Below, piece by piece: positions 18,089 through 26,569 of a stretch of DNA of 64,000 nucleotides; within the stretch, counting starts at the first letter, position 1, and every line of letters begins with the position of its first letter. Origin of the DNA: CAZNPL01 sp964574815. GTDB lineage: Bacteria; Planctomycetota; Phycisphaerae; UBA1845. Both the position numbers and the translations under genes were made by a program. A model generated the notes under the pieces. It was not told the DNA's origin, searched no databases, and saw only the letters and a program-made list of their open reading frames with translations. The DNA is taken from NCBI GenBank assembly GCA_964574815.1, contig CAZNPL010000025.1:34188-98187 (forward strand). Reading direction: 5' to 3'.

Positions 18089-19117
18089 TTACGCCCGCTC
18101 TTTGATGGCCTTGATCATCATCGGAATGACCTTGCCGAGATCGCCGACGATGCCGTAATGGGCAACCGAGAAAATCGGCGCCTCCCGGTCCCAGTTGACC
18201 GCGATGATCTTCGCCGACTCCTCCATCCCCGCCCGGTGCTGAACCGCGCCGCTGATCCCGCACGCAATGTAAAGCGCCGGCCGCACCGTTGTCCCCGTCT
18301 GCCCGACCTGGTGCTCCTTACCGATGAACCCGCCGTCCACTGCGGCTCGCGACGCGCCCACGGCCCCGCCGATCGCCCCCGCCAAATCGTGGATCAACTG
18401 GAAATTCTCGCGGCTGCCGATCCCCGCGCCGCCCGCAACGATGGTCCGAGCCGCCTTGAGATTCACCTTCCGGCGCTCGCGATGCCGTTCGATCAGCCGC
18501 ACCGCGTGGTCGAAGTCGTCAAACGCAATCTTCTCTTCGACAATCTGCCCGCTGCGACGGGGATCCCCGGTCTGCAGCCGCATCACACCCTCGCGAACCG
18601 TCGCCATCTGAGGCCAGCGGTCGTAATTGATGATCGTCGCGATGATGTTGCCGCCGAACGCCGGCCTGATCTGCAACAGCAGGTCCTTGTGAACCCGCTT
18701 GGCCTTCTTGTCCTCGTAGTCGCCGATCTCAAGGTCCGTGCAGTCGGCCGTCAGCCCCGCCCGCATCTCCGACGCCACCCGCGGCGCGAGATCGCGCCCC
18801 AGCGGCGTGGCCCCGTACAGTACGATCTGCGGCTTGTGCTTGGCGATCAGCCGGCACATGACCCGGGCGTACGGCAGCGTGCGGTAGTGCTCCAACTGCG
18901 TGTCGTGCGCATAGTAAACCGTGTCCGCCCCGTGCGCGATCAGCGTGTACGACAGCTCCCGGACGTTCCAGCCTGGCAGAACGGCCCCCATCGGCACGCC
19001 CAGCCGGTCGGCCAGCTCGCGCCCCTTGCCGCATAGCTCCAGCGAGACGTCGTTGAGGCTCTCGTCCTCCTGCTCCGCGAAGACCCAGACCTCTCCCTGT
19101 CGATTCGGTTCAATCAT
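18089..19117 (-). CDS. etfA: Electron transfer flavoprotein, alpha subunit
   Basis: The 342-residue subunit carries the FAD of the ETF heterodimer, which accepts electrons from acyl-CoA dehydrogenases. The C-terminal FAD-binding region is clear: VAGGAGIGSRENFQLIHDLA, GGAVGASRAAVDGGFIGKEHQVGQTG, VRPALYIACGISGAVQH and AKIIAVNWDREAPIF (about residues 225-325). The N-terminal alpha/beta domain contains ARVMCRLIAKHKPQIVLYGATPLGRDLAPRVA. ATG 19117 was chosen because it lies 8 bases after etfB and starts the conserved domain. The upstream open frame is etfB read in another frame. Gene order etfB-etfA-acd indicates one electron-transfer unit, probably feeding the quinone pool via an ETF:quinone oxidoreductase encoded elsewhere. 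Confidence 0.92.
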   Translation of the reverse strand: MIEPNRQGEVWVFAEQEDESLNDVSLELCGKGRELADRLGVPMGAVLPGWNVRELSYTLIAHGADTVYYAHDTQLEHYRTLPYARVMCRLIAKHKPQIVLYGATPLGRDLAPRVASEMRAGLTADCTDLEIGDYEDKKAKRVHKDLLLQIRPAFGGNIIATIINYDRWPQMATVREGVMRLQTGDPRRSGQIVEEKIAFDDFDHAVRLIERHRERRKVNLKAARTIVAGGAGIGSRENFQLIHDLAGAIGGAVGASRAAVDGGFIGKEHQVGQTGTTVRPALYIACGISGAVQHRAGMEESAKIIAVNWDREAPIFSVAHYGIVGDLGKVIPMMIKAIKERA

Positions 19118-19125
19118 CGCAAACT

Positions 19126-20040
19126 CTAGCCAAGCGTATGATCCACAATGAGATCGTGGATCATCCCGCGAACGCCCTCCTCGGTCGGCGGGATTTCCGT
19201 ATAGCCCTCCTTCGTAAGCACCACCGACTGCACGCGATGAACCTTGGTCGGCGAGCCGTTGATGCCACACCATTGCAGGTCGGCCTCGATCTCGTCCAAC
19301 CCCCACTGGTCCATCAGCAGCCCGTTTACCTTGAGGCGCTCGAGCCGGTTCGCACGCTCCGCGTCGCGATCGTCGTCGTTGGCGTCGGGAAGCGCGGCGA
19401 CCACGTCGCGTTCCACCTCACCCGCCGTACGCGCCCGCTTGAACCGCATCACGCGCCGCGCCGACGCCGGCCGCGGCTCGTTGGCGATATCCAGGACCGT
19501 CATCAACAGCGGCAGTCGAGTTTCAATGACCTCCCACCCGTTGCCGACATTCCGCCGCACCCGCGCCGTCGAATCCGCCAACTCCACGAATCGTTCAAAG
19601 TAAGTGACCTGCGCGATCCCGAGCTTCTCGGCCAACTGCGGCCCGACCTGGGCCGTGTCGCCGTCGATCGCCTGCCGCCCGCACAGCACGAAATCGTAAT
19701 CGCCGATCGTCTCGATCGCCCGGGAGAGAATGTAGCTGGTCGCCAACGTGTCGCTGCCGGCCGCCCGCCGATCGTTGATCAAAACCCCCCGGTCCGCACC
19801 GCGGTACAGACACTCCCGCAGCACTTCGGCCGCGCCGAGCGGGCCCATCGTGACCACCGTCACGCGACCCCCGTGATCGTCGCGTATCTGAAGGGCCGTT
19901 TCGAGGGCGTTGAGATCTTCGGGATTGAAAACCGCCGGCAGGGCCGCCCGATTGAGCGTCCCGTCCGCCTTCATCGCGTCACCGGTCACACGTGCCGTAT
20001 CCGGGACCTGTTTCACGCAGACAATACAGTGATAGCCCAA
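19126..20040 (-). CDS. etfB: Electron transfer flavoprotein, beta subunit
   Basis: The 304-residue protein has the ETF beta signature: CVKQVPDTARV at the N terminus, NPEDLNALETALQIRD, VTVVTMGP, the AMP/FAD-contact loop DFVLCGRQAIDGDTAQVGPQLAEKLG (about 118-143), and ETRLPLLMTVLDIANEPR. At 304 residues it is longer than the 250-260 typical of the mitochondrial-type subunit. The extra C-terminal part (about 225-304) resembles the longer beta subunits of some anaerobe-type ETFs. The start is TTG at 20040 with CGGAG eight bases upstream. It is the first gene of the etfB-etfA-acyl-CoA dehydrogenase operon. Confidence 0.9.
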   Translation of the reverse strand: MGYHCIVCVKQVPDTARVTGDAMKADGTLNRAALPAVFNPEDLNALETALQIRDDHGGRVTVVTMGPLGAAEVLRECLYRGADRGVLINDRRAAGSDTLATSYILSRAIETIGDYDFVLCGRQAIDGDTAQVGPQLAEKLGIAQVTYFERFVELADSTARVRRNVGNGWEVIETRLPLLMTVLDIANEPRPASARRVMRFKRARTAGEVERDVVAALPDANDDDRDAERANRLERLKVNGLLMDQWGLDEIEADLQWCGINGSPTKVHRVQSVVLTKEGYTEIPPTEEGVRGMIHDLIVDHTLG

Positions 20041-20512
20041 CGTTCAACTCCGCGCTTTTCCGAGCCGCGACCGTAAGGGAGCGGAGGGCCGCCGAAACGC
20101 AGACTTACCTGCATTCCGTCCGCTGGATTCCGAGTCGAAACCGCCAACGCGCGCCGAAGGGTGCCACTGGTCCGCCTCCGGCGGACACGCCAGTTCACGT
20201 CAATTCTGAGCTTCAAACACCGGAGCAGGTTCTAGCCAATCCGCCATTTCGCGTCAACCCGTTTGCCGCTCAACGGCCGCGTAGAATGGCGCCCGCACGC
20301 ACGGACCAAGTCGCTTCAACGCCGACGCCGCACACTGAGAGCATAGCGGTGAAACGCACAGCGACCTAAAGAACAAACGCATCTGCCGGATGACTTTAAC
20401 AGCGATGTCTTGGTGAGGCGATATCTGAGTGACCGCGCCGCCGTCGCGCCTCCTTGCGCAAAGGACTCGCCGCCCCCCGACTTCGCCCGGCTCCAGGAAC
20501 GCCCATTCAATG
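20041..20512. repeat. Intergenic region with two dispersed palindromic repeats
   Basis: At 20059-20087 sits the repeat core GAGCCGCGACCGTAAGGGAG. At 20161-20195 is the hairpin repeat GTGCCACTGGTCCGCCTCCG continuing into GGCGGAC. Both families recur elsewhere in the window in intergenic positions. The remainder to 20512, between the S41-like gene and etfB (both minus strand), holds no recognised gene. Confidence 0.65.
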
Positions 20513-21940
20513 TCATTCCAGGGGGCATGCCTCGACACGCCGTTTCGGAAAATGCTTGTCGAAATGCGGCAGTCGAGCACGGGGCGCGAGCAATGCGGGC
20601 CAGGTCTCGGCCTGCAACTGATTCGCTCGCTGCCACCGGTCCATCGGCGGCCCGAAACTCTCGATCGTCGAGTCTGACACCTCGTACCGGAGTATCGCCT
20701 CCAGGGCGGGATCACCTCCCGCGATGAGCGTCCCTGCCGAGGGGTTTGCCGGCAGATCCGGCGTGATCCACGGTCGCGCGTCACGAGGATCAGAGTTCTG
20801 CCAGTATAGCTCGGAGATCTCCACGTTGATTCCGCAGTTCGGCAATTCGACGATGCGGGTGTCGCCAAAGTGATTCGGCGTAGCGCCCGTCGGTGCACCG
20901 ACGAACGTTGCATGAGTATATCGTTCCAGAACTACGGCCAGTCTCATGGCGGCCGAGTACGTGTCCGGACCGATGACGACGAAAAACCGGCCCGGGTAAT
21001 CCACGTGGCCCGTTGCGATCAGCCCCCTGATGACCGGGCCGTTGAGGTTGAGATTACCACCGGAGTTCTCCCTGATATCCAGCACGAACTTGTCGGGCTT
21101 CACGCGTCGCGCAAAATCGTAGACGCTCTTGAAAAACTCAGCGATGGTCGAATCGTCACCGTCTCGCACTTCGCTGAAACTTACGTACACAAGCTTCTCT
21201 TCGGGAAGCCAGGCGCAGGCGTAATTCCCCTCCAGCCGACGGTAAAGTGGCTCCGTCCCGCCCGGGTTCAGCAGCTTGTCGACATCGACCCAGTCGCCCC
21301 GGACCCAGCCGTCGCCGGTTACACCCACAGAAACGCTCGTCTCGGAGCCGTCATGCTCGAGAACCGAGACGGATACCCGTTCAGGGACCCCTTCCGCGAT
21401 GCCCAACGCATCCAGCACCAAGACGTTGCGCAAGAGGTCCGCGGCGTCATCCAGCTTGCCGACCTCGTTCTCGCCGGAAACGTAAGGCAGCACCTTCTCT
21501 ACGGCCTCGTGGATCGGAGTGCCGGCAAGATGAGTGATCGGCTTCCCGAACAACTCTCGATATTCCGGATCTCCTGTGCGTACGAACCACCCCTCTTCAA
21601 ACCGGCGGAAGATGAGCGGCAGCCATTTCCCTCGCAAGGACCGTGGCAGCACCGCCCATTCGGTGTGACCGTCCCCGACCATGGCGAGGACTCGTTGTAA
21701 CTCCAGCGCCGCGGCGTGCGGAGAAATCTTCGGAAAGCGCTCCTTGGCTGCGGCTGCAGCGGCGTCGAACGTTTTCCGCCTGCGTTTGCCATACGGATTC
21801 GGGTGGATATCTCGAATGGCGCGCACGAGCGTGTCCACGTCATCGCTCCAGGCGCTGACGCCCTGTGCCCGCACAGCCTTGACGGAGGAGAACAGCCCGA
21901 ATAGCACAAGCCCGTAGACGGTTAAAGTCCGGCCAGTCAT
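20513..21940 (-). CDS. Secreted S41-family (tail-specific protease-like) peptidase
   Basis: The product is about 475 residues with a signal peptide ending near VRAQG, so it is exported. The C-terminal half has the S41 core: KFVLDIRENSGGNLNLN (the glycine-rich oxyanion region), then GPDTYSAAMRLA, whose Ser (about residue 329) is in the position of the S41 nucleophile. After it come FVGAPTGATPNHFGD and a late ITPDLPANPS strand. The N-terminal part (about 40-110) looks like the helical domain of CPP/tricorn-like proteins, with VGDGHTEW matching the conserved DGHT motif. No clear PDZ domain is visible. ATG 21940 is favoured over 21967 because the signal peptide starts there. The substrate is unknown. 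Confidence 0.75.
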   Translation of the reverse strand: MTGRTLTVYGLVLFGLFSSVKAVRAQGVSAWSDDVDTLVRAIRDIHPNPYGKRRRKTFDAAAAAAKERFPKISPHAAALELQRVLAMVGDGHTEWAVLPRSLRGKWLPLIFRRFEEGWFVRTGDPEYRELFGKPITHLAGTPIHEAVEKVLPYVSGENEVGKLDDAADLLRNVLVLDALGIAEGVPERVSVSVLEHDGSETSVSVGVTGDGWVRGDWVDVDKLLNPGGTEPLYRRLEGNYACAWLPEEKLVYVSFSEVRDGDDSTIAEFFKSVYDFARRVKPDKFVLDIRENSGGNLNLNGPVIRGLIATGHVDYPGRFFVVIGPDTYSAAMRLAVVLERYTHATFVGAPTGATPNHFGDTRIVELPNCGINVEISELYWQNSDPRDARPWITPDLPANPSAGTLIAGGDPALEAILRYEVSDSTIESFGPPMDRWQRANQLQAETWPALLAPRARLPHFDKHFPKRRVEACPLE

Positions 21941-22215
21941 GCCCACGACCCCTATCGATTCTTCCACAGAGTCAAACCGCTCTAGATGCGACGGCCCTAC
22001 ATCGTGTTCGGCTGAACAGCCGGATTATTTGCGAGACGGACCCGTTCCCTTGGCGGCTGTCACACGTAACTTCCGCCGTTCTGTCCCCGGGAAACGGACC
22101 CCCGCCCGTCGACGCACCGCCGTCAGCCGCTCTCCCGCTTGATCGCCACCCGGACGCCCGATAGAGTGCCCTCCGCGTGGGACGCGCCCGCGCGCTCTTG
22201 CGTGAGGAAGGGGCC

Positions 22216-23481
22216 ATGCAAACGCTCTACGGTACATTGCTTCAGCCGCGATCCGCCGCCGACTGCGACGTCACGCCTAAAACCGTCGTTCGCATCGACG
22301 ACGCCGGCAAGATCGCCGAAGTCTCGCCCGACTCGCCACCGGGGGGCGATTTTGCCGGTGGAGAAGACCGCTGGATCATCCCGGGGTTTATCGACGCCCA
22401 CCTGCACCTGCCCCAGTGGGACCAGCGCGGCATCGACGGACTGCCGCTCTTCGACTGGCTCGATCAGGTGGTCTACCCCGCCGAGGCCCGCCTGAAGGAC
22501 GCCGACCTCGCCGAACGACTCGCCGACGACTTCGTCACTGGGATGATCGCCAACGGCACCACCACCGTCGCCGCCTTCGGCAGCCCCTTCTCCGCCGCCA
22601 CCGAACGCGCCTTTACCGTGTTCCAGCGACGCGGATTCCGCGCCATCTACGGCATGATGCTCAACGACGAGAACTGCCCGGCCGAGCTCACCACCCCGAC
22701 AGACCAGGGGCTCGATGAGGCACGCGAGCTCGCCGCCAAGTGGCACAACGCCAACGACGGGCTGCTGCGCTACGCCTTCAGCCCCCGGATGGCCACCTGC
22801 TGCAGCGAAAAGCTGCTGCGCGGCGTCGCCGCCCTCGCCAACATGCTCGACTGCCACATTCAGACCCACGTCGCCGAGTCGCACGCGGAAGAGTCCGCCG
22901 TCCGCGATCGCTTCCCCGACGCCCTCGACGACGTCGAAGTCTTCGCCCAGATGGGTCTGCTTACCCCGCGCACCCTCCTGGGCCACGGCGTCTGCCTCAC
23001 CGACCCCATGCGACAATACGTCGCCGAAACCCGAACCGCCCTGGTCCACTGCCCAACGGCCAACCTCTTCCTCGAAAGCGGCCTGATGGACTACCTCGCC
23101 CATCGAAAGGCCGGCGTCCCCATGGCCCTCGGTAGCAGCATCGCCGCCGGCTTCGAACCCTTCATGCCCCAGGTCGCCGTGGCCTGCCTCCAGACCGCCA
23201 AGGCCCTGAAAGTCCACGCCATTCCCCGCGGCTCGTACCCCGTGCCGACCCCGCCCGAGGCCTGGTGGCTTATCACGAAGGGGGCCGCCGACGCCCTCGG
23301 CCTGGGAGACCGCATCGGATCCATACAGCCCGGCTTCGACGCCGACTGCTTGGTCGTCCGCCCGGAGCCTTGGCTCGCCGACCTGCCTCCCGAACGCCAG
23401 ACCGCGGCCCTGCTCTACACCCTGCGCCCCCGCCAGATCGAGCACGTATTCATCGCGGGCCGCCGAGTCGGGCCCAAGTGA
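22216..23481 (+). CDS. Guanine deaminase-like amidohydrolase lacking one metal ligand
   Basis: The 421-residue protein is built like guanine deaminase, which converts guanine to xanthine. Seen are PGFIDAHLHLPQ (His62, His64), the guanine-binding YAFSPRMATCCSEKLL, QTHVAES (His218) and LLGHGVCL (His257). The conserved metal-binding Asp of the GTD motif is replaced: the sequence reads ALGSSIAAGF, with Ser308 at the Asp position. That residue is normally essential, so the enzyme may be inactive, use a different metal geometry, or act on another substrate. ATG 22216 follows GAGGAAGGGG and begins the usual N terminus. The gene stands alone, with no purine-catabolism neighbours. Confidence 0.75.
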   Translation: MQTLYGTLLQPRSAADCDVTPKTVVRIDDAGKIAEVSPDSPPGGDFAGGEDRWIIPGFIDAHLHLPQWDQRGIDGLPLFDWLDQVVYPAEARLKDADLAERLADDFVTGMIANGTTTVAAFGSPFSAATERAFTVFQRRGFRAIYGMMLNDENCPAELTTPTDQGLDEARELAAKWHNANDGLLRYAFSPRMATCCSEKLLRGVAALANMLDCHIQTHVAESHAEESAVRDRFPDALDDVEVFAQMGLLTPRTLLGHGVCLTDPMRQYVAETRTALVHCPTANLFLESGLMDYLAHRKAGVPMALGSSIAAGFEPFMPQVAVACLQTAKALKVHAIPRGSYPVPTPPEAWWLITKGAADALGLGDRIGSIQPGFDADCLVVRPEPWLADLPPERQTAALLYTLRPRQIEHVFIAGRRVGPK

Positions 23482-23541
23482 TCGCCGCTCAGCACGGAAA
23501 ACTTCGCTCGAAAATCGGAAGAAGCCCCCCAAGGTTTTCTC

Positions 23542-23570
23542 TTGACATCTCTTTTTTGTTGCGTTAACGA
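23542..23570 (+). promoter_or_regulatory. Sigma-70-type promoter ahead of the recombinase and BMC genes
   Basis: TTGACA at 23542-23547 and TAACGA at 23565-23570 are separated by 17 bases that include a T-run. It is the only convincing promoter seen before the recombinase and BMC operon, so it may serve both. Confidence 0.5.
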
Positions 23571-23611
23571 CACAACAGAAAATCTCAGAGTTGTTCGATA
23601 TTTGACTTGCT

Positions 23612-24310
23612 TTGGACGTAACACGAGATAAACTTCTCACCGAACAACAGGCCGACGCACTGCTTGCGTACTTGCGAGGAAAGAAAAGGAGTGCTCTCAA
23701 AGCCGAACAGACCGCTGCGCAGCTCGACGAGATCATCGTTTCTGCGCTTTTGTTATCAGGATTGCGCAGTTCGGAGTTCTGCTCGCTCAGGTTGGCTGAC
23801 GCGGCAATCGACGGCGGTGATCCTGTATTCCTCGTTCGGGGCACGGCAGAACGACAACGAACCGTCCATTTGCCAAGGCCTCTGGGCCAATTGGTCCAAG
23901 GTTACGTGGCCGACCTGCGACCGAATCTGCTGCCCGACGGCGTGGACCCGGACGACCCGCAGCGGCCGCTCGTGTTTAACGAACGCCGACGCCCGTATGA
24001 GCGAACCGGCCTGTATCGGCGCGTCGTGAGAATCCTGACCGAGGCCGGGCTGGGCGACCGTGCGAGCGTGCAACTGCTGCGGCACACGTACGGCTACCTG
24101 GCCTATCTGCGAACAGGAGGCAATCTGCTTTTCGTACAGCGACAACTGGGACACGTGCACCCACGAATCACGGCCGCCTACGCGAAGTTCGTGGACGAAT
24201 CCTATGCCGATCTCGCCGAGCGAATCGTCCCGGAGGACTGGAAGGCGACCGCGGCAGCAAGCACACTCGAAGTCCGGCATAAACCGGACTTCGACTGCGA
24301 GATCGATTGA
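23612..24310 (+). CDS. Compact tyrosine recombinase, catalytic domain only
   Basis: The 232-residue protein is a stand-alone tyrosine recombinase catalytic domain. Conserved positions are Arg52 in LLLSGLRSSE, Arg157 in LLRHTYGYLAYLRTG, His181 in RQLGH and the nucleophile Tyr190 in ITAAYAKF. The first His of the HxxR box is Gln154. The N-terminal core-binding (SAM-like) domain is missing, since only about 30 residues precede the catalytic fold. The start is probably TTG 23612, without a good ribosome binding site, so it is uncertain. It lies 76 bases upstream of the BMC operon in the same direction. It could be a remnant or mini-integrase marking past mobility of the locus. No att sites were identified. 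Confidence 0.75.
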   Translation: MDVTRDKLLTEQQADALLAYLRGKKRSALKAEQTAAQLDEIIVSALLLSGLRSSEFCSLRLADAAIDGGDPVFLVRGTAERQRTVHLPRPLGQLVQGYVADLRPNLLPDGVDPDDPQRPLVFNERRRPYERTGLYRRVVRILTEAGLGDRASVQLLRHTYGYLAYLRTGGNLLFVQRQLGHVHPRITAAYAKFVDESYADLAERIVPEDWKATAAASTLEVRHKPDFDCEID

Positions 24311-24325
24311 TGAACGGGCCCGACG

Positions 24326-24360
24326 GGTGGCCCACGTCTTCAGACGTGGGCTCGCGATTA
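24326..24360. repeat. Dispersed palindromic repeat (GCCCACGTCTTCAGACGTGG family)
   Basis: An almost perfect inverted repeat, with arms CCCACGTCT and AGACGTGGG, is flanked by GGTGG and CTCGCGATT. A second copy with the same flanks is at 53031-53063. It sits between the recombinase and the BMC operon and could weaken read-through. Confidence 0.7.
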
Positions 24361-24386
24361 CAGAACCGCCGGCGTGACCGGAGAAT

Positions 24387-25895
24387 ATGAGCGCCGGTCA
24401 ACAAGAACCCCGGATGGCCCCCCGGCCTTCAAATGTGATGCCGAACGCAAAACCACTCCAACGCATCGCGCTCGGCACCGACCACGGCGGCTTCGAGCTC
24501 AAGGAGGCCATCAAGTCCCACCTCCAGAAACGGGGCCTCACCATCGAGGATTGCGGCACGCACAGCACCCAATCCGTCGACTACCCCACCTTCGCCCACG
24601 CCGTCGCACGCCTGGTTTCCCAGGGAACAGCGAACCGCGGCATCGTCGTCGATCGCGCCGGAATCGGCTCGGCCATGGCCGCCAACAAGCTCCCCGGCGT
24701 TCGGGCAGCCCTCTGCTACGACCTCTCCTCGGCACGCAACAGCCGCGAACACAACGACGCCAACGTCCTCACCCTCGGCGCCGGACTGGTAGGCCCCGAT
24801 CTGGCCATACAAATCGTCGACCTGTGGCTCGCCACCGAATGCAACGCCGAGCGACACCTGCGAAGGGCGGCCTTGATCGAACCGACGGCAGAAACAGCTC
24901 CGCCCCCCGCGAAGCCGGGCTCTTCGATTGATGCAAAGGGCCAGGAGACAGGAATGGAAGCCCTCGACCCCTCGGACGTTGAACGCATCGTTCGCCGAAT
25001 CGCCGAGCTCGCCGGAGTAACGCAAACCGGCGGCGGAGCGCAGGGCGCCGAAGCCTGCACCAACCTCGCCTGCGCCTTCTGCCAAACCTGCTTCGAGACC
25101 AACCCGGACTTCGTCCGACAGCTCGTCGGAGCAGGCGCCGACCGCGTCGCCCATGTGCCTGGTGGCGGCACGCTGCCCTCAGAGCTCGCCGCCTACATCG
25201 ACCACACCCTCCTCAAACCCGACGCCACCAAAGACCAGATCATCGGCCTGTGCGACGAAGCACGCCAGCACGGCTTCGCAAGCGTCTGCGTCAATCCCAC
25301 CTACGTTCGACTGTGCGCAGATCGCCTGAAAGGATCGAGGGTGAAAGTGTGCTCCGTCGTGGGCTTCCCGCTCGGCGCGCACGTGCCCGAAATCAAAGCC
25401 CTCGAAACACGCCGTGCCATCCGTGACGGCGCACGCGAAATCGACATGGTCATCAACGTCGGATCCCTCAAGAGCGGCGACGACCAACTCGTCTACCGCG
25501 ACATCCGATCGGTCACCGACGCCTGCATCGACGGCGGTGCTATCTGCAAAGTCATCATCGAAGCGGCGCTGCTGAACGACGACGAAAAGGTCCGAGCCTG
25601 CCTCGCCGCAAAACGCGCCCGAGCCGACTTCGTCAAAACCTCCACCGGCTTCGGACCCGGTGGGGCCACCGCCCACGACGTCGCGCTCATGTCCGACACG
25701 GTCCGAGAGGCCCGCATGGGCGTCAAGGCCGCAGGCGGAATCCGCACCTACGAAGACGCAGAGAAGATGATCCGCGCCGGCGCCACCCGGCTCGGCGCAA
25801 GTGCCGGCGTCCGCATCCTGAAGGAAGCCAAGGGACTCACTGTGTCAACTGAAAGCGCAACCCAAGAGCGAGCAAAGGCAGGAGCTTATGAGTAA
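24387..25895 (+). CDS. RpiB-like isomerase fused to deoxyribose-phosphate aldolase (DeoC), BMC core enzyme
   Basis: The 502-residue protein has two enzymes. Residues about 24-160 are RpiB/LacAB-like: ALGTDHGGFELK, GIGSAMAANKLPGVRAALCYD, SREHNDANVLTLG. The RpiB active-site Cys is replaced by Asp89 (VVDRAGIG). Residues about 265-485 are DeoC, which cleaves deoxyribose 5-phosphate to glyceraldehyde 3-phosphate and acetaldehyde: DHTLLKPDAT, EIDMVINVG (Asp353), FVKTSTGFG (Schiff-base Lys417), GVKAAGGIRT (Lys447). Between them is a Pro-rich linker, then an amphipathic helix LDPSDVERIVRRIAELAG (193-210) like a BMC encapsulation peptide, then a Cys-rich CTNLACAFCQTC. An internal ATG with a perfect ribosome binding site precedes the helix. 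It overlaps the BMC-T gene by 8 bases. ATGs at 24414 and 24444 are alternative starts. Confidence 0.88.
   Translation: MSAGQQEPRMAPRPSNVMPNAKPLQRIALGTDHGGFELKEAIKSHLQKRGLTIEDCGTHSTQSVDYPTFAHAVARLVSQGTANRGIVVDRAGIGSAMAANKLPGVRAALCYDLSSARNSREHNDANVLTLGAGLVGPDLAIQIVDLWLATECNAERHLRRAALIEPTAETAPPPAKPGSSIDAKGQETGMEALDPSDVERIVRRIAELAGVTQTGGGAQGAEACTNLACAFCQTCFETNPDFVRQLVGAGADRVAHVPGGGTLPSELAAYIDHTLLKPDATKDQIIGLCDEARQHGFASVCVNPTYVRLCADRLKGSRVKVCSVVGFPLGAHVPEIKALETRRAIRDGAREIDMVINVGSLKSGDDQLVYRDIRSVTDACIDGGAICKVIIEAALLNDDEKVRACLAAKRARADFVKTSTGFGPGGATAHDVALMSDTVREARMGVKAAGGIRTYEDAEKMIRAGATRLGASAGVRILKEAKGLTVSTESATQERAKAGAYE
24943..24956 (+). promoter_or_regulatory. Internal ribosome binding site and start codon within the rpiB-deoC fusion
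   Basis: AGGAG at 24943-24947, six bases before ATG 24954, is in frame with DeoC and immediately precedes the encapsulation-peptide-like helix. It is a better start than the one of the full fusion (GGAG only three bases from ATG 24387). A separate DeoC polypeptide with N-terminal targeting helix is therefore likely. Confidence 0.6.
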
Positions 25896-26520
25896 CGTCG
25901 ACTTGCGAGCCTACGTATTCCTCGACAGCCTCCAAGGGCAGTTCGCCTCGTTCCTGGCGACCATCGCCCAGGGCTTCCTGCCCATCTCAGGCCAGGCCTC
26001 CCTCTTCGTGGAGATCTCCCCGGGCATCGAGATCAACCGGATCACCGACATCGCGTTGAAGTCCACCCGCGTCACGCCCGGCATGCAGATCGTCGAGCGG
26101 CTCTACGGCATGCTCGAGATCCACTCGGATTCCCAGGCCGACATCCGCCAGGCCGGCACCGCCATCCTCGACGCCCTGGAACTCAGAGAAGAGGATCGCC
26201 GCAAACCCACCGTCGCGTCCAGCCAGGTGATCCGCCGCGTCGATGACTACCAGACCCAGCTCATCAACCGCATGCGCCACGGTAACATGATACTGCCCGG
26301 CCAGACCCTCTACATCATGGAGTGCGAGCCGGCGGCCTACTCGGCACTCGCCGCCAACGAGGCGGAGAAGGCCGCCGACATCAACATCCTCGAAGTACGT
26401 TCGTTCGGCAGCTTCGGCCGGCTCTATCTTGGAGGCGAGGAGCGCGACATCGATGTAGGCTACCGCGCCGCAGTGCAGGCCATCGAAAGCGTAAGCGGCC
26501 GCGTCGCGGAAAAGAGATAA
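25888..26520 (+). CDS. BMC-T shell protein (tandem BMC domains, trimer)
   Basis: The 210-residue protein is a tandem-domain shell protein that forms pseudohexameric trimers in BMC facets. It begins LRAYVFLDSLQGQFASFLATIAQGFLPI and has PGIEINRITDIALKSTRVTPGMQIVERLYGMLEIHS in the first half. The second half has LINRMRHGNMILPGQTLYIMECEPAAYSALAANEAEKAADI and SFGSFGRLYLGGEERDI. These are hallmarks of the BMC-T class found in the Haliangium ochraceum shell. Start ATG 25888 lies inside the end of the aldolase gene, with AGGAG upstream. The trimer may provide the larger pore for substrates or cofactors, which is inference from the class. Confidence 0.92.
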   Translation: MSNVDLRAYVFLDSLQGQFASFLATIAQGFLPISGQASLFVEISPGIEINRITDIALKSTRVTPGMQIVERLYGMLEIHSDSQADIRQAGTAILDALELREEDRRKPTVASSQVIRRVDDYQTQLINRMRHGNMILPGQTLYIMECEPAAYSALAANEAEKAADINILEVRSFGSFGRLYLGGEERDIDVGYRAAVQAIESVSGRVAEKR

Positions 26521-26569
26521 CCCGTACAGGGCCGCGTAGGACGGTTCCCTGAAAGGAGGAACGGCGGAC

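Noticed and set aside
22123..23844. Long open frame on the minus strand opposite the guanine deaminase-like gene
   Set aside because: It is antisense to a clear gene, and its Gly/Ala/Val-rich composition is what GC-rich third positions create. No family motif is seen. The same reasoning removes the long antisense frames at 27540-28976, 33862-35442, 42314-44722 and 51421-53040.
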